The notes under the pieces: model-generated
Databases searched by the model: none
The model's input: the letters and a program-made list of their open reading frames with translations, nothing else
What the model was told of the DNA's origin: nothing
Position numbers and translations under genes: made by a program
In this document: piece by piece, positions 10,271 through 22,428 of the stretch
Layout: every line of letters begins with the position of its first letter
Numbering within the stretch: the first letter of the stretch is position 1
NCBI GenBank assembly: GCA_043228905.1
Contig: JBHGNT010000002.1
Location: 19,406,001 to 19,470,000 of the forward strand
DNA from: Azolla caroliniana
Lineage: Eukaryota; Polypodiophyta
DNA: 64,000 nucleotides
Reading direction: 5' to 3'

Positions 10271-10529
10271 TAAGGAAACAATTGATAACTCACATATGCC
10301 AAGTGATTTTGTCTTGTTCTTTAAAGTTATACTTGATAAATAAAGTTAAAACCATGAATGTTTCGAATGTATTTTCCTTTGCTTCATAGGTAAACATAAT
10401 ATGACATTGTACAATTTTGTGGTTATACAATACTATGAATGAGATCTAGTTTATCTTAGACACATGGCCAAATATTGGAACAAGGTAATATTTTTCACAA
10501 CTTAAGTTATCCTATTGGTTTTGATATCA

Positions 10530-10635
10530 CACAATTTGGATGTTTGATTTGGATATAGCTTACTATCATTGATAGATCTAGATACAAATTGATCTATCAT
10601 AGTAAGCTATATCCAAATCAAACATACAAATTGTG
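10530..10635. repeat. Foldback (perfect-arm hairpin), 106 bp
   Basis: The left arm CACAATTTGGATGTTTGATT... and the right arm ending ...AATCAAACATACAAATTGTG are reverse complements over about 45 bp, with one mismatch and a small indel around a short central loop. It could be a small MITE or the end of an inverted-repeat element. No target duplication was recognised. Confidence 0.85.
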
Positions 10636-11848
10636 AGCAACTCAAAATGGTATAACCCAAAAATGATTCCTATGATTTCTTATTTTCGTCATACATGTAC
10701 GTCCCCAAAGTACTTAGGGGGAGCAACCCTATTCAACTTGGAAGATCATATGGTTGTTCCAAGGCTCAACCTCTTAAAAGGTATATTTATAGGAAATCAA
10801 TCTGCTTGGGTTTAATATGTTATTTTATAGAAAATGTTTATGTATACCATGGGAAAATAAAGATTCTAGCTTCATGGTAGGATGTTTTCAATAGTGTTGG
10901 TCATGTTAAGTTTTAGAATCTATTATGTATAGACACTTATTGCTCTCCTTAAAATAAAATTTGAAATTTTTTAAGTGTCAACAATTAGAATGCAAACAAC
11001 ATAGTTGTTCTCCACCAATAAAGATGTTTGTATCCTCATGGCTCCCACATTGGCATGAAAAAGAGAGTATGAATTCAATTATTACATACCAAAGCTTAAC
11101 CAAGGTTCATACACCTCCCAAATATGGTCATATTTGGCAATAATTATCTACATTGGCTATTCTTGTGGCCCATATGAAGTTGTGTTTGACTACCTTTGTT
11201 ATCGGGTTCTGTAGTAATATTTGATTATAAGAAAGAGGTTATTGTTTGATTATCTCCATGAAGTAGAACAAGAGTTATGTAGGAGTAAAGGAAAATTGGC
11301 TTGGCCACTTCCACAACCAAGATTTCCTAGAGAATTTGCCCTTTCGTCACTTTTTCTTACAACAACGTAGAGAAAAAACCATGCTATAAGTTCATCATTG
11401 GGTTTTTCTTATTGTCTTGTTGTTTTAACATACACACCACTTTTATGAGAAAGAACCTACTCCGAAAACATTACTCCTTACTCTTGTGCTTTTCTCAAAT
11501 AGGTGGGTTTCTTTTTAGAAAAGTCACTCTATCTAAATTTGTGTAATACCATGTAAATTGCAAAACAAACTCCCGTGTGACATGGCTCTCATCCCAAACT
11601 TCCAATCGATAGCCCTGTTCCTCTTTCCCTCTTTTTCCCTAAGGTTTCAAACACGGAAACTATATATTGAAACCCTCACTATTTGTACTATGTATAAATG
11701 TCATGCCAAACATTCATACTTTTATGGAAGTTCTTATGACCTTTTGTTGATGGCACTTCTTCATAGACTTATGGACCTAACCTTATGAACTTGTAAATGA
11801 GAACTTTGTCAATTGGCTGATCCAACCTTTTTATTTCACATGCTACGG
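10636..11848. other. No recognised gene
   Basis: AT-rich sequence between the foldback and the element H LTR. Frames are under 80 codons and unlike known proteins. The only structure seen is a small palindrome, CCAAATATGGTCATATTTGG, near 11119. Confidence 0.5.
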
Positions 11849-12204
11849 TGTCATGCCTTTTCGGCACCGGATCGTTGCGTGAATCAGGTGGGAACCGTTG
11901 GGGTTTTGGACTAGGAGGTTGGGTAATTTGAGGCAAATAAGAATGTGAATAGGTTGTACGTAAGAGATATAAAAACCTTGTGAATCCCACGAGTATAGTG
12001 TATTAATCAATACTTAGATAAGAATTTGAATTTAGATTGAAAGAAAGAGATAAATAATTTGTGAATCCTACAAGTATAGTTTATTAATCAACCCTTCTAA
12101 AAAAATCAACAACCACCCTTACAATTTGCCCCCTCCATCATTTATACTTAGTCAATCGGGTACTCTACACATATTTTACATACTGTACAAAGCACACTAT
12201 GACA
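11849..12204 (-). repeat. Element H 3' LTR (356 bp)
   Basis: Plus-strand termini TGTCATGCC...ACTATGACA form the usual short inverted ends. It matches 41908-42597 along its whole length but lacks about 330 bp present there. Confidence 0.85.
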
Positions 12205-12216
12205 CTCACCCCCTCC
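12205..12216 (-). other. Polypurine tract of element H
   Basis: The minus strand reads GGAGGGGGTGAG immediately before the 3' LTR. Confidence 0.75.
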
Positions 12217-12429
12217 GAACCTGCACATTTTCCGGTATGTGCCGACATTTCCAGTACTTTTTACTCTTCTTCATCCATAGCACCCTCCGTTTCTTCCCAT
12301 ATGTCGATTATTAAATCTAGCTTACTTCCCTTGCTTTATGCACTTTCGGGATCCTTGTCCGATTGCTCTTTTGTGTTGGTTTTGTCTAAGATTACATAGG
12401 GTCGTCATTTCACTTCATGAATGTATCTT

Positions 12430-13450
12430 CACCCACTTCCCCGCCATAGGCACTCGAAGTATTGTTCCCTCTAGCTGACTTAGCTGGTAAGTTCCATTGT
12501 CGAATGGTTTTCGAACCTGGTATGGTCCGAACCACTGTTTAGTGATTTCCGTATCGTTCTGTGTTGATGATCCAAACTACTATCATAGACTATGACCCAA
12601 TCTCCTTCTTCAATCTTCCGTGGTCGTAGACGGTACTTTCTGTTGAATCAATTTTTGTTCCGGAATCGCGCTTCTTGTTGTCGACATATCGCTTCAGCTA
12701 TGTCTTTCAATCTTCCTTCTAGCTGTCATATCCCAGGTCATCTCTTCCTTCCACAGTTGTACTGTCCATGTCGCAATTTCGGTTTCTGTAGGAATTACTA
12801 AAGCTTGTCCGGTCATAAGTTCTGTTGGCATATACCTGGTCGAGGAACTATGCGTTGTGCGATCCGCCCATAGTGCATACGGAAGAATTTGCGGCCAACT
12901 CTTCACCCTTCCGTCGCATGCTTTTGCAAGTGCTTTTACGATTGGACTATGTCCTCGTTCGATCTTCTCGTTTGCTTCTAGGTTGTATGTCGTGGTTAGT
13001 GTCAACTGTACTCCATGTTTGGCTAAGAATTCCCTAGCTTTATCAGAGTCAAGTTCTCCCCGAACACTTCTTCCAATAGAAATTGGCATACTGCAGAACA
13101 TGTTTTCCTCCTTAGCACCTGACCTTCTACTTGGTTCATCAGATCTTCCCGAGCTAACACCAAGTACTTCTTTTGTCTGATCCCGGTAGGCATGGCCACG
13201 ATGTCGACCATTCATTTAAAGTTGATTTTCGGTGAGAATGCCGGATGTAATTTGTCCCAGTGTTGAACTCCGGAGTAGATTTGACATTTCTCGCAGCTTT
13301 CAGTGAACTCCGCTACATCCTTGTACATATTCTTCCACTAATATTTTTGCTTGATCTTTGCAAATGTTACCCATGTTCCCCAATGTGCAGCCCAATCGGA
13401 TTCGTAAAATTTGGATATTACTTGTTTCTATTGTTCCTTTCTGCCGACTA
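12430..13450 (-). pseudogene. Element H integrase
   Basis: Minus-strand frames contain VDIVAMPTGIRQKKYLVLAR (first catalytic Asp region), then GVQLTLTTTYNLEANEKIER with the catalytic Glu. These match G2 (DLVTMPMGVGQMRYLVLAR, LTTAYNPEANGKVERGH) segment by segment. The zinc-binding part lies near 13260-13430. At least two frameshifts split it (13023-13211 against 12694-13215). The normally invariant Gly of the NGKVERG motif region reads differently here (NEKIERG). Confidence 0.82.
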
Positions 13451-14040
13451 CCCAGAGTGGTGTACTATCCGGTCTTTTCGGCTCCCTCCAAATTAATCCA
13501 TTGTTCAAGAAGAACTTCCGAACTTGTCGTTTCTTCCTTTGGATCTCGACTCTCTTTTCTTTATTGTCTGATGATTCCTCGATTTCTTGTAGCACTTTCC
13601 CGATCAGTAAGCTTTCTCCCTCGTATTCGTCCTCCCAGAACTCCCGAATCACGTTCACCCAACATATGTGCTCCAAAGTAAAGTAGTCTTTGGAAACTTC
13701 TTCATTATCTGATTCAACTATGTCATCTTCGAACCGGGCCCATGATAACATATCCGCTACCACGTTATCTTTTCCCGAGATGTGTCAAACCTCCAGATTA
13801 AGTGACTTTACGTATGCAATCCATCTTAGCATAGCCACATCCGGTATCGTGCAACATCGCATCATCCTGAGTATCGGAAGACAATCCATTTCGATCACTA
13901 CTTCGGCTCCGATCAAATAATCTCGATCCGATATTATTGCCAACACGACTCCCCATAATTCTCTTTTAACTTGTCCATATCTGCGTTGCCTTTTGATGAG
14001 AACCTTTGCTCTGAATCAAATCAGGTATCGTGAACCATCC
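13428..14040 (-). pseudogene. Element H RNase H and linker
   Basis: Minus-strand pieces carry VADMLSWARFEDD, equivalent to MADMLSRARFNDE of G2, the end of the RNase H domain, and the acidic linker to integrase. They are broken by stops; the region is recognised mainly by collinearity with G2 at 24600-25080. Confidence 0.7.
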
Positions 14041-15082
14041 GAGTCGACTTGGTTGATGACCCTTCCGATCCCGGTTGGACTTGTATCAACCACCACTATG
14101 ATCGGTCGGTCATAGTTCAGGTTCTTAAGTTCTTTTGCCCTCCGAAGTGTTTTCTTGAGCTTCTTCATGGCTTTGGTATGTTCCGGTCTCCATTCGAACT
14201 TCTTACCCTTCTGCAACAAGTGATAGAGTGGGTTCGTAATGTGTGCATAGTGCGGAATCCATATGTGATAAAATGCACACACACCAAGAAATCTACGGAC
14301 TTCGGATTGTGGTTCGCATATTTCTTTCAGAGCTTGAATCACATCGATCTTGACTGGTGACGGTCTTCGGCCGTAGGGCCCACATAGATGTCCGACCGCC
14401 AATATCTCTTCTTCTCTGAATGTCGATTTCTCTCTGAACAGTGTTAAGTGCACATCTTCTAACTTCTATGGCACTTTCTCACAGTCGGGAATATGGTCGA
14501 CTACGAACTTACGACATCCCCGATCATCCATATTCTCATCCTTTTCTTCCACCGCACATCCTTTCATTGGAATGTCATCTAGGAACGGTATTGTTATCTC
14601 CAGGATGCAATCTCGGAGCACCTTGTTCATCACATCCATCATATGTGCGACCAAGTTCGTCGCTCCTTGTGGTAGCGTACACATCCGGACTAATCCTATT
14701 GGTGTCCGCATTGTAGTGATATCTCGGCTAATGCTTCCACAAATTCATCCAATATCGGAACGACTCCGGAGTTCCGAATCGTGACCTTGTTCACCAGTTG
14801 CAAATCTTGAATGAACCGGTGTGACCCATTCTTCTTCGAAACCGTAAACCATCGATTTGAGTATGGAGCATTTGATGGCTCTAGAATCCCCATCGCCACC
14901 TTCTCCTTGAGCAAGTCAATGATTTTCGGAATATGCGCCCGTGGCACCGGAATCGGCTTCAAGTTCCACGACACATGTTCCATCGTGAAGATCACCATCG
15001 GCTCCACTTTCTTCAGATCGTCCTTCTTCATTCGGTAAGAGGAACCCATCTCCATAGATCTGGAGTTTCTTTCGGGTCTCAT
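14016..15082 (-). pseudogene. Element H reverse transcriptase
   Basis: Three overlapping minus-strand frames give PRAHIPKIIDLLKEKVAMGI and NRWFTVSKKNGSHRFIQDLQ, then ITIPFLDDIPMKGCAVEEKD (catalytic FLDD), then RRFLGVCAFYHIWIPHYAHI. This is the RT palm and thumb of the same lineage as G2, with two frameshifts. The catalytic Asp pair is still present. Confidence 0.85.
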
Positions 15083-15758
15083 TCATGTAGGTATGTCCGA
15101 TATCCACGGACTTTCGAAGTGTTGGATCTCCCGAGACTTCTTTCCTCTTTTGTTCACTATTGTCGGGTAATGGTCCCACATATGGTTTCACCTTCTTTTC
15201 TACGGTCTTGTATTTCATACATGCCATTGATTCTTCTTTGTGGAGCACATCCGGCCCCATTTCCGCAATGATCTCGTACATCTCGACCGATTCCACCAGG
15301 ACTACCTGATCTTCTGCGCTATTCTCTTCCACAAGCTCTTCACGTCATTGTATTGTGCTCCCATAGAACACTTCTTTGACTAATCCCATGATTTATTCGT
15401 TCTCTTTTATGATTGAATCAGATGCAGACCGTAGATCATCGTGCATCTTCCGGAGTTCTTTCTTCATTTCTCCAGTCACGGCCATGTACGTAGATGCCCT
15501 ATCTAGACTATTTCGCTCCAAGAGCTTTCTTCTTGTGTGGGGTATCAGGGCTTCTTAGATTATCACTTCCCCACTCCGCAACAGTCTGCTTTAAAAATCT
15601 GTTTTTGTTTGGGACAAGAGCTCTCTCTTGTTCCTTTCGTGATTCAATGGCACAATTAGGAATTGGACGGTTTTCCCTCCGCTTTGGCTCCGAATCCGTG
15701 CAAAAGCCGCTCCGCTATCAAGCACCTTTGTTTCCATCTGTGAAGCCGTGATAAAGGG
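15083..15758 (-). pseudogene. Element H protease-RT spacer
   Basis: A frame at 14916-15332 (MEENSAEDQVVLVESVEMYE) corresponds to the spacer of G2 around 23110-23540 (TIPVCSEEMYEVIAD). Its function is not known. 15333-15758 is too degraded to read. Confidence 0.55.
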
Positions 15759-15983
15759 TTACTCGAGGATCATGGAATCTGAGACCTCCTCTTGCACGAA
15801 GAAATTTTGGTCAACCTTCACATCTTTGATCTTCACCGTCACATCCGGACAAGCCGCAAATAGGTCTTCTATTGCTTTAGTGACTGCCTGGATTTGCCAT
15901 CCATGATTTTTTTTAATAGGCAACTTCCCCTTCTGGTAGAACTCCTTGGAAATCAGGTTGATCTCCAATCCATGATCAATCAA
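15759..15983 (-). pseudogene. Element H protease
   Basis: The minus strand reads IDHGLEINLISKEFYQKGKL, matching VDHGSEINLMSMDFYKKGKW in G2. The retropepsin active site is D-H-G here, not D-S/T-G, in both elements, so this is a lineage trait rather than damage. Confidence 0.75.
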
Positions 15984-17081
15984 TGCAACTACGGGCTCTT
16001 TGATATTTCCAATCCGGACCGGAGTCTTCGTAGTTGCCCATGCCCAGTGTGGCTTTGTGTAGTGGGAGTTCGGATCTCATCCTCTACTTCTGTATCATTC
16101 ACTAGAATGGCATTTGCATTCACCCTTGGAGCGTTTGATTCTTCCATAGCTTGTCTCTTTCTTTTCACGAGATCCACGAGGAGGTCATGGAACTCTTCTT
16201 CGCTATTCTGAGCAATTCTCAGAGGGAGAATTCTACATGACTATCAAGTCTGTCTGTTGTTTGATGTCCAAGGCGAGTTTGAATGATGGAGTCATTTTTC
16301 CTTTTCCTTTCCCTTTGGAATTCCAGCTTTCTGGCGTCTTCGATGGTCTGGCTGCATCACCCGTGCGCCGTCGCTTCTCATCTACATACACCTCATGTAA
16401 TTGACATAAGGCATATATGTTCTTCTTATCTACGGGGCACTCCCATGCCGTAGCTTCTCGGATGCCTTCCGCGGTGCTCCGGATTTCATCAGAATCGGTT
16501 TTCTCAAATATTTCTAGCACTTCCGGCCAGAAAGACGACTTCGCTCTAGATGTCTCTCCCACACATATTCCAGCGGTTGTCGCATAATTGTTTTTTTCCG
16601 AAATCTCCTCCTGTAGGACCTTCTTCATGCTGCCTTTTTAGAAGTTCGATCGAAATGACTTACGAGAGTCCATCGAATGGATCTTATTTCCCTCGTAGAG
16701 CCTCCTTGTGCTCATCACAATCCTTTCGATAATGTCCGGTGCTATCGCACCATATGCATCAACGGTCCATATACTTGGAACTTGTGGGATGGTCTTCTGA
16801 CTTCTTCACCATCGTGATTTTCAGATTCTCCATCTCCTTCAGCAACTGGTCCACCATGGTTGCATCGATTCCCTTCTCGGTCGTAGTCTCTCGAGCCTAT
16901 GGTTGATGGTCTTCCAATCCGGATCTTGGTCTCGGAATTGGTTCTGAAATCCTCTTTTCTTCATTACCAAGCCATTGCCCCCTCTTCATGTATCCTTGAT
17001 GTATTGATGAGGCTTTCTCGGTACTCGTATCCTCTAGAAGCACTCCAAGATCTTTCTGGTCCCGGACGTCCACGGCTCGTA
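15984..17081 (-). pseudogene. Element H gag C-terminal part with zinc knuckle
   Basis: Minus-strand pieces include MFLRAVDVRDQKDLGVLLED (next to the insertion point), a CCHC knuckle ending WCDSTGHYRKDC (about 16697-16770), GICVGETSRAKSSFWPEVLE and MDLVKRKRQAMEESNAPRVN. All have counterparts in G2 gag (21240-22400). Frameshifts are numerous. Confidence 0.75.
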
Positions 17082-17086
17082 AGAAC
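17082..17086. repeat. Target-site duplication AGAAC, left copy (G1)
   Basis: Repeated at 29736-29740 outside the other G1 LTR. Confidence 0.9.
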
Positions 17087-17536
17087 TGTCATGATATGGC
17101 AAGGCTCGAACCCATGACCTTATAGTATATGGGTCGAGCTCTTAACCATCACACCATCTATTGTAATTCATAGGATATTATTTTCCTATATTTTATGTTT
17201 TATTATAAGAAAGTAATGTATATTCCAGATTTCTCTGGAACATTCTAGAAGTTTCAGGATTACTCCTGACAACACTATAAAGGAAGGCACTAGGCATTAT
17301 GTTGAACCAAATTGGTTCAACGCCAGTCTTAAGCCTCTTAGCCGCTTTGTACTTATCTTTTCACATAATATATTAGCTGTTGTCATCATCTTTCTCTCTC
17401 TCTCATCCTCGCTATCTCTCTCTCTCCTCTTCTCACTTCCTCTCTCGAGAATCTCACGCAGTCCCGTCTTCTTAGTACTAATAGTACTTCCCTTCTTAGT
17501 ACTAATTCCATCTCTGCTTTAGTACTATTCCTGACA
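17087..17536 (+). repeat. G1 5' LTR (450 bp)
   Basis: Termini TGTCATGATATGG...ATTCCTGACA. It differs from the 3' LTR by about a dozen substitutions and one 20-bp indel after CATAGGAT. A cluster of TAGTACT boxes lies near its 3' end. Confidence 0.9.
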
Positions 17537-17609
17537 GTTTGAACCAATTTTTCCTTTCCTCCAGCCTACTTGTCGTTCTCCCTCATCCTCCTACCCTTTT
17601 CCCTATACT
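17537..17609 (+). other. G1 leader with non-standard PBS region
   Basis: The LTR is followed by GTTTGAACCAATTTTTCC, which is not the TGG-start complement of initiator tRNA-Met. Either another tRNA primes, or the site is mutated. Confidence 0.4.
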
Positions 17610-18754
17610 ATGGCTACTGTTAGTGCCCAAGAATATCAATCCGTTTTCTCCGAGTTACAGTGCCTAAAAGGAAAGTTTGTTGCCCTGGAACAACAAAACC
17701 AATGGTTGATAGGGGATCTGCAACAAAACAACAAACGCAACAACAACATGGGGAGTTAGCATTACGGGTACAACAACTCGAAGCAGCGTTGCAACAACAA
17801 GGATCAAGTCCCTAAGGATTTCATAAAGAGCCCAAGATTGGACTTCTTGTGAAATTTGATGGAACGCGATCGCAATTTTGGGGATTCCTTAATCAGGTAC
17901 GCTTAGTCATCCAGATGCATCCTTCCCGATATCCCACTGATGCATCTCGAGTCGGCCTAATAGGCACGTTACTTAGCGGCTCATCCTTGGCATGGTTCGC
18001 TCCGCTTCTAGAAAAACAATCACCCTTGCTTAATAACTTTAAAGATTTTATTGGTGAGTTTAAAGCCTGCTTTGGAGATACCGACAACATCAGGACGGCG
18101 ATCAACAAGATCGGAAGATTGTGTCAAGGCGATCGTCCAGCCTCTGCCTATGCGGAGGATTTCCGTCTACTCGCCTCAGATATTCCCTGGGATGATCAGG
18201 CCCTCATGGAGCAGTTTCACTAAGGCTTGCGCAATGATGTCAAAGATCTGCTTTTAACCTTCCCCGAAGAACCAAAGTCTCTTACAGAGGCAATTAGTCG
18301 AGCAGTCCGATGCGACAACCGCCTTTTCGAACAACGTTCGGAGCGTCAGTTACAAATACCACGCTCTCGGCCGGAACCCACATACGCCTCAGTCACAGCT
18401 AAACCATTTGCACGCGATGTACCTCAAGCCAATATTCCGACACCAATGGAGATCGACACCATGCGTCGACGCGGCCTGTTATCGGAAGAAGAAAAACAAC
18501 GACGACGTGCCAATCGATTATGCCTTTATTGCAGTGGACTAGGGCATATCGCCATGAATTGTCCCCATAGGCCAAGAAGACATGTAAATCAAATCGTCGC
18601 CTGTACTAAACCCGAGTCAATTCTTCCCTTCGGAGTGTCTGATAGTATTAATAGTACTAATAGAGTGTCAGATAGTATTCATAGTACTAATAGCCCAAGT
18701 ATCTCAAAAAAATTTGAAATCCTTAGTCAATTAGATGAAGAGTTAAACGATTGA
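17610..18754 (+). pseudogene. G1 gag
   Basis: Begins ATGGCTACTGTTAGTGCC, then shifts frame within about 200 bp. The main part (17849-18223, then 18227-18754) has the Gypsy capsid segment KFDGTRSQFWGFLNQVRLVI and SSLAWFAPLLEKQSPLL, and ends with the zinc knuckle CLYCSGLGHIAMNC (18521-18562). A TAA at 18221-18223 interrupts it between QFH and GLRNDV. It would assemble the virus-like particle in which reverse transcription occurs. Confidence 0.85.
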
Positions 18755-18895
18755 GTCCAGCCAAAATAGGAGCCGTTTGGTTGGACAGCAGCCCTAGATC
18801 TGTACAGCCCATTAGTGGTTCCATTCCTTCCAAGCAAGTTAGCAATGTGTTCCTAGCCCAAGCCATTGTTAGTACTAAAAGTACTCCCCCAATAC

Positions 18896-19290
18896 CCTAA
18901 ACCCTAGCACTCTTAGATTCCGGAGCTAATTCTTGTTTCATGGATCGAAATTTTGCCCAAGCTTCTCAGATATCCCTAAGAAAACTTCCTTGTCCCGCAT
19001 TTGTAGTAGTCATTGATGGTCGTCCCATTGCTTCCGGGAATATTGTAGAAGAATCAGAACCCATTCAAGTTGTCCTAGGTAGTTTTGTTTGTGTAATAAC
19101 ATTTAATATAATTAGTAGTCCAGAGCATCCCATTGTCCTAGGATTACCTTGGTTTGAATTACATAATCCAGCCATAGATTGGAGAACAAGAGAAGTCCGA
19201 TATCGACCACCCCAAGAATCTACTCACCGAGTTTCGACCATTTCACTCCATCAATTACGCGAAGAAAGACACAAGGAGGCAATGTTCCTA
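18896..19290 (+). pseudogene. G1 protease
   Basis: ALLDSGANSCFMDRNF carries the retropepsin D-S-G; HPIVLGLPWFELHNPAIDW further on is the conserved flap-distal segment of chromovirus proteases. It joins the RT frame without a break. Confidence 0.82.
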
Positions 19291-20063
19291 TTTGCAATAT
19301 CAGTACATCCTTCAAGCACTATTAAGAAGGACTCCTCAGTACAACTTCCGGCAAAATATCATCCTTATGCCGATGTATTTGACAAGGTAAAAGCCGGTAC
19401 CCTTCCTCATCACCGTCCCTATGACTGTCCCATCGATTTACAACCAGGAACCGATCCACCATGGGGACCAATTTACAACTTGTCACCCACCGAATTAGAA
19501 GTCCTTCGAGCCTACATAAAGGAGAACTTGGCAAGCGGGTTCATCCGTCATTCGAGATCTCCGGCCGGTACACCCATCTTCTTTGTCAAGAAGAAAGATG
19601 GCTCACTTCGTCTCGTCGTTGATTACCGCGGATTGAATAAGGTCACCATCCGGAATAGGTATGCACTTCCTCTTATATCAAGTCTTTTAGAGCGAGTTAA
19701 TGGTGCCAAGTTTTTTACCAAAATTGATCTACGAGGAGCGTATAACCTCGTGCGGATCCGACCGGGAGATGAATGGAAGACCGCCTTTCGCACGCGGTAT
19801 GGGCATTTCGAGTATACTGTTATGCCGTTCGGCCTAACCAATGCACCCACCGTCTTCCAACACATGGCAAATGATATATTCAGAGACCTCTTGGATATCT
19901 GTTTGATCATCTATCTTGATGATCTATTGATTTATTCGAAGACCCAGGAAGAGCACGATTCTCATGTACTATTAGTACTAAAGCGACTCCGCGAGAATGG
20001 TCTTTATGCCAAGCTAGAAAAATGTAGCTTTGACTGCAAGCAAGTGGAATTTCTAGGCTATGT
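19291..20063 (+). pseudogene. G1 reverse transcriptase, N-terminal part (split by G2)
   Basis: Contains LPPHRPYDCPIDL-type entry (here LPHHRPYDCPIDL), FFVKKKDGSLRLVVDYRGLN, KFFTKIDLRGAYNLVRI and the catalytic IIYLDDLLIYS (about 19909-19938). The frame reaches QVEFLGYVV and is cut at 20064 by the first base of the G2 LTR. It resumes at 27028 with SSKGIAMDPAKI. Confidence 0.9.
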
Positions 20064-20710
20064 TGTCGTGAAGAAAACCGTCCCCTGGCGCAATTGGTGA
20101 ATAGCGCACATGAACCGGCCCTTCACGTGTGCGCGCTCTTAATGTATATAATAGAGAATTAGGTACAGAGAGAGATCCGGGGTAGTTAGATTCGGTAGGT
20201 AGGAAGTAAATGAGGGAGACGACTCCCTTCTTGACGCTATAAAGGAGAGGGAGACGCAGGGAGAAGGGATCGCGCATTGAGGAGGACGAAGTGCTGTCGG
20301 ACCGGAACCGAACGCTTCTCCTCTGTCTGTTCTCTGTTGCTCTTCTCTGCAGGTTTCAGGAGGCTCGCACTGCTTCGAGGAACGCCCGTGTGCTTCCGGC
20401 AGCACCTCCATCCTATCCCCATTTCGTGCGCAGACGAACAGGCATCGGCATCTGTTCGCCGGCCTGTTCGGTTGTAGCTGTCGCATGTTCTGTTGTGTAC
20501 TTGTTATTCGTTAATATACAAACACTTGTCTCTCCCTGTCTCTGTGTCCATTCGCGTCTTCTGTGTTGACGGGCCACGCCCCTGTGTTTCTTTGCTCATA
20601 CATGACTGGGCGTCTCTCTCCTTCTCTTTCCCCTTCTATCACTTGCTCTTCGGTTCAAGACCCCAGTGGTCCCGCCTTGTTTCTCCACGCACGCGCGTAA
20701 CAACGCGACA
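20064..20710 (+). repeat. G2 5' LTR
   Basis: Termini TGTCGTGAAG...AACGCGACA. TATA-like boxes TGTATATAATAG (about 20138-20149) and CTATAAAGGAG (about 20236-20246) are candidates for the element promoter. ORFs inside on both strands are not genes. Confidence 0.93.
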
Positions 20711-20730
20711 TATTTGGTGAACCCGACGTG
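20711..20730 (+). other. G2 primer-binding site
   Basis: TATTTGGTGAACCCGACGTG directly follows the LTR. Element H has CAATTGGTGAACCCGACATG at the same place, so the site is conserved in the lineage. Confidence 0.6.
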
Positions 20731-20754
20731 AAACAGGCGGTAGAGGAGCAGAAG

Positions 20755-22428
20755 ATGAGGGGGTCGGATCTTGCAGAGGCCATGGCTTCGGCCGTGGACC
20801 GAATAGTGAGCGCGCGCGAGGGCACCGGCGCCCTTGACAGGGCTATTGAGGCGATCGTCGGTATGATCGGCCGGTTCAGTGGAAAGGATGCCACGAGTTA
20901 TTTGGCGTCTTATCGGGCGGAGATGTTGATGAGGGATATTCCGGAAGAGAGGCGTCTTGCCAGATTCCCTCGAGTGGCGATGCCAGGCATCCATGCGGAT
21001 GTACTCGAGGTCCGGGCGGAGAGCCGGACCTGGGAAGAGTTTGAAGGACGGCTCCTGGAGAAATACGGGTTGGATGACGCGCTTCGACTTTCGAAGCGGA
21101 GCTTCATGGAGTGGGTGGAGTCCCCCAACAAAGGACGAAATGTGTCGGTACTCCTCCAGGAGTTTGAGGAACGCTTTGCGCACCTTTCGGCGCTCGATCG
21201 GACTGTTTTGGACACAAGTCGTGTCCTACTGTTTGTCAAATCGGTTGACGCACGGGATCGGGGGCAAGTTGGCTCCTTACTGGAAACCGAAGACGGGCTG
21301 ACGACCGACTAGGCCGCGGTAAAGAGAGTCTGCGGCCGTTTTGACAAACGGTGGGAGTGGGCTGATACAGAGGCGACCGGGGCGGGACCTGTCGCAGCAA
21401 GGAAGCTCGAACCGATACCGCAGGCACGAAGGGAACAGACCCTGGAGTGGCTCGAAACCGGTTCGCCTTCGACCGGCGTGATCAGAGGCTCGTCCGGGGG
21501 AACAGCTCTGGAGGAGTTGACACGAGCGGTAAAGGATCTCCAGATCGCCCAGGCTCGGAGGGAAGGCGGCGATCAGGCTCGTGACCGACGGCCTCCGGTA
21601 GGAAGTAGGTGCATGTGGTGCGACGAGGTCGGCCACATCCGGAAAGACTGTGGGGACTTTATGGAGGCTTTGAGAAGGCGGGTAGTGTACCTGTGGGAAG
21701 GTCGGGTGCACGCCAGCGATACCCGGAGGGCCCTGAACCGAAACGACAGGAGAGGAGGAATGAAAAGGCTGATGGAAGAGGCGGAAGCCCGGTACGCGGA
21801 GACCGTCCACTACTCAGCGTCAGCCGGTATTCGGGTCGGGGGCAGCGGGGCCCGGAAGGAGAGCAAAGCCGAATTCTGGCCGACGGTGCTGGAAGGCCTC
21901 TCCGGTGCCCGACTGAAGAGAGACGAGGCGGACCGCGCGGAGAAGCGGGTCCAGGAGGTAACCGGATGGAGTGACCCGGTTGAAGAAAAGACGGGTTTCG
22001 TCGAAGCAGCTTGCCAGAACTACGAGGCTCTGGTTGAAGACAAACGGGTAGGTAAAAACGGAGGGGCCGGACCCTCACAGAGATACGAAACCCGATTCGG
22101 GCCGAAACGGAACGAGGCCGGTGAGTCCAGTGCCCGGGATATCCACAAGAAGGGCGGATACCGGTTGGGCACGGAGATCGAAAGGACCACGGACCTACGA
22201 AAGGTCCTGGAAGAACGAATCCTCGACAGCAAGGTGGAATTGTCGTTGCGAGAGGTGCTCGGGATAGCCAAGAAGGAGTTCCACGACTCCATCGTGGACT
22301 TGGTGAAGAGGAAGAGGCTGTCGACGGAGGTAGAACCAAACAGGCCGATGGAAGTGCGGACGGCACACATAGAGGACATGGCGCTGGAAGACGAGTGGGC
22401 GGAGAGCCACTATTCGAGGCCACACTAG
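20755..22428 (+). pseudogene. G2 gag
   Basis: First ATG at 20755. N-terminal segment MIGRFSGKDATSYLASYRAE and SFMEWVESPNKGRNVSVLLQ match element H gag. One zinc knuckle CMWCDEVGHIRKDC lies at 21610-21651, followed by a long charged region rich in Arg, Glu and Lys. A TAG at 21310-21312 (after EDGLTTD) interrupts one continuous frame, and another TAG at 22426-22428 separates gag from protease. Confidence 0.83.

Noticed and set aside
17097-17160. tRNA-like string GGCAAGGCTCGAACCCATGACC
   Set aside because: It is the start of the G1 LTR, repeated at 29315; no cloverleaf could be drawn.
20277-20720. ORFs on both strands such as MRRTKCCRTGTERFSSVCSL
   Set aside because: They lie inside the G2 LTR and recur identically in the other LTR at 26594-27025.
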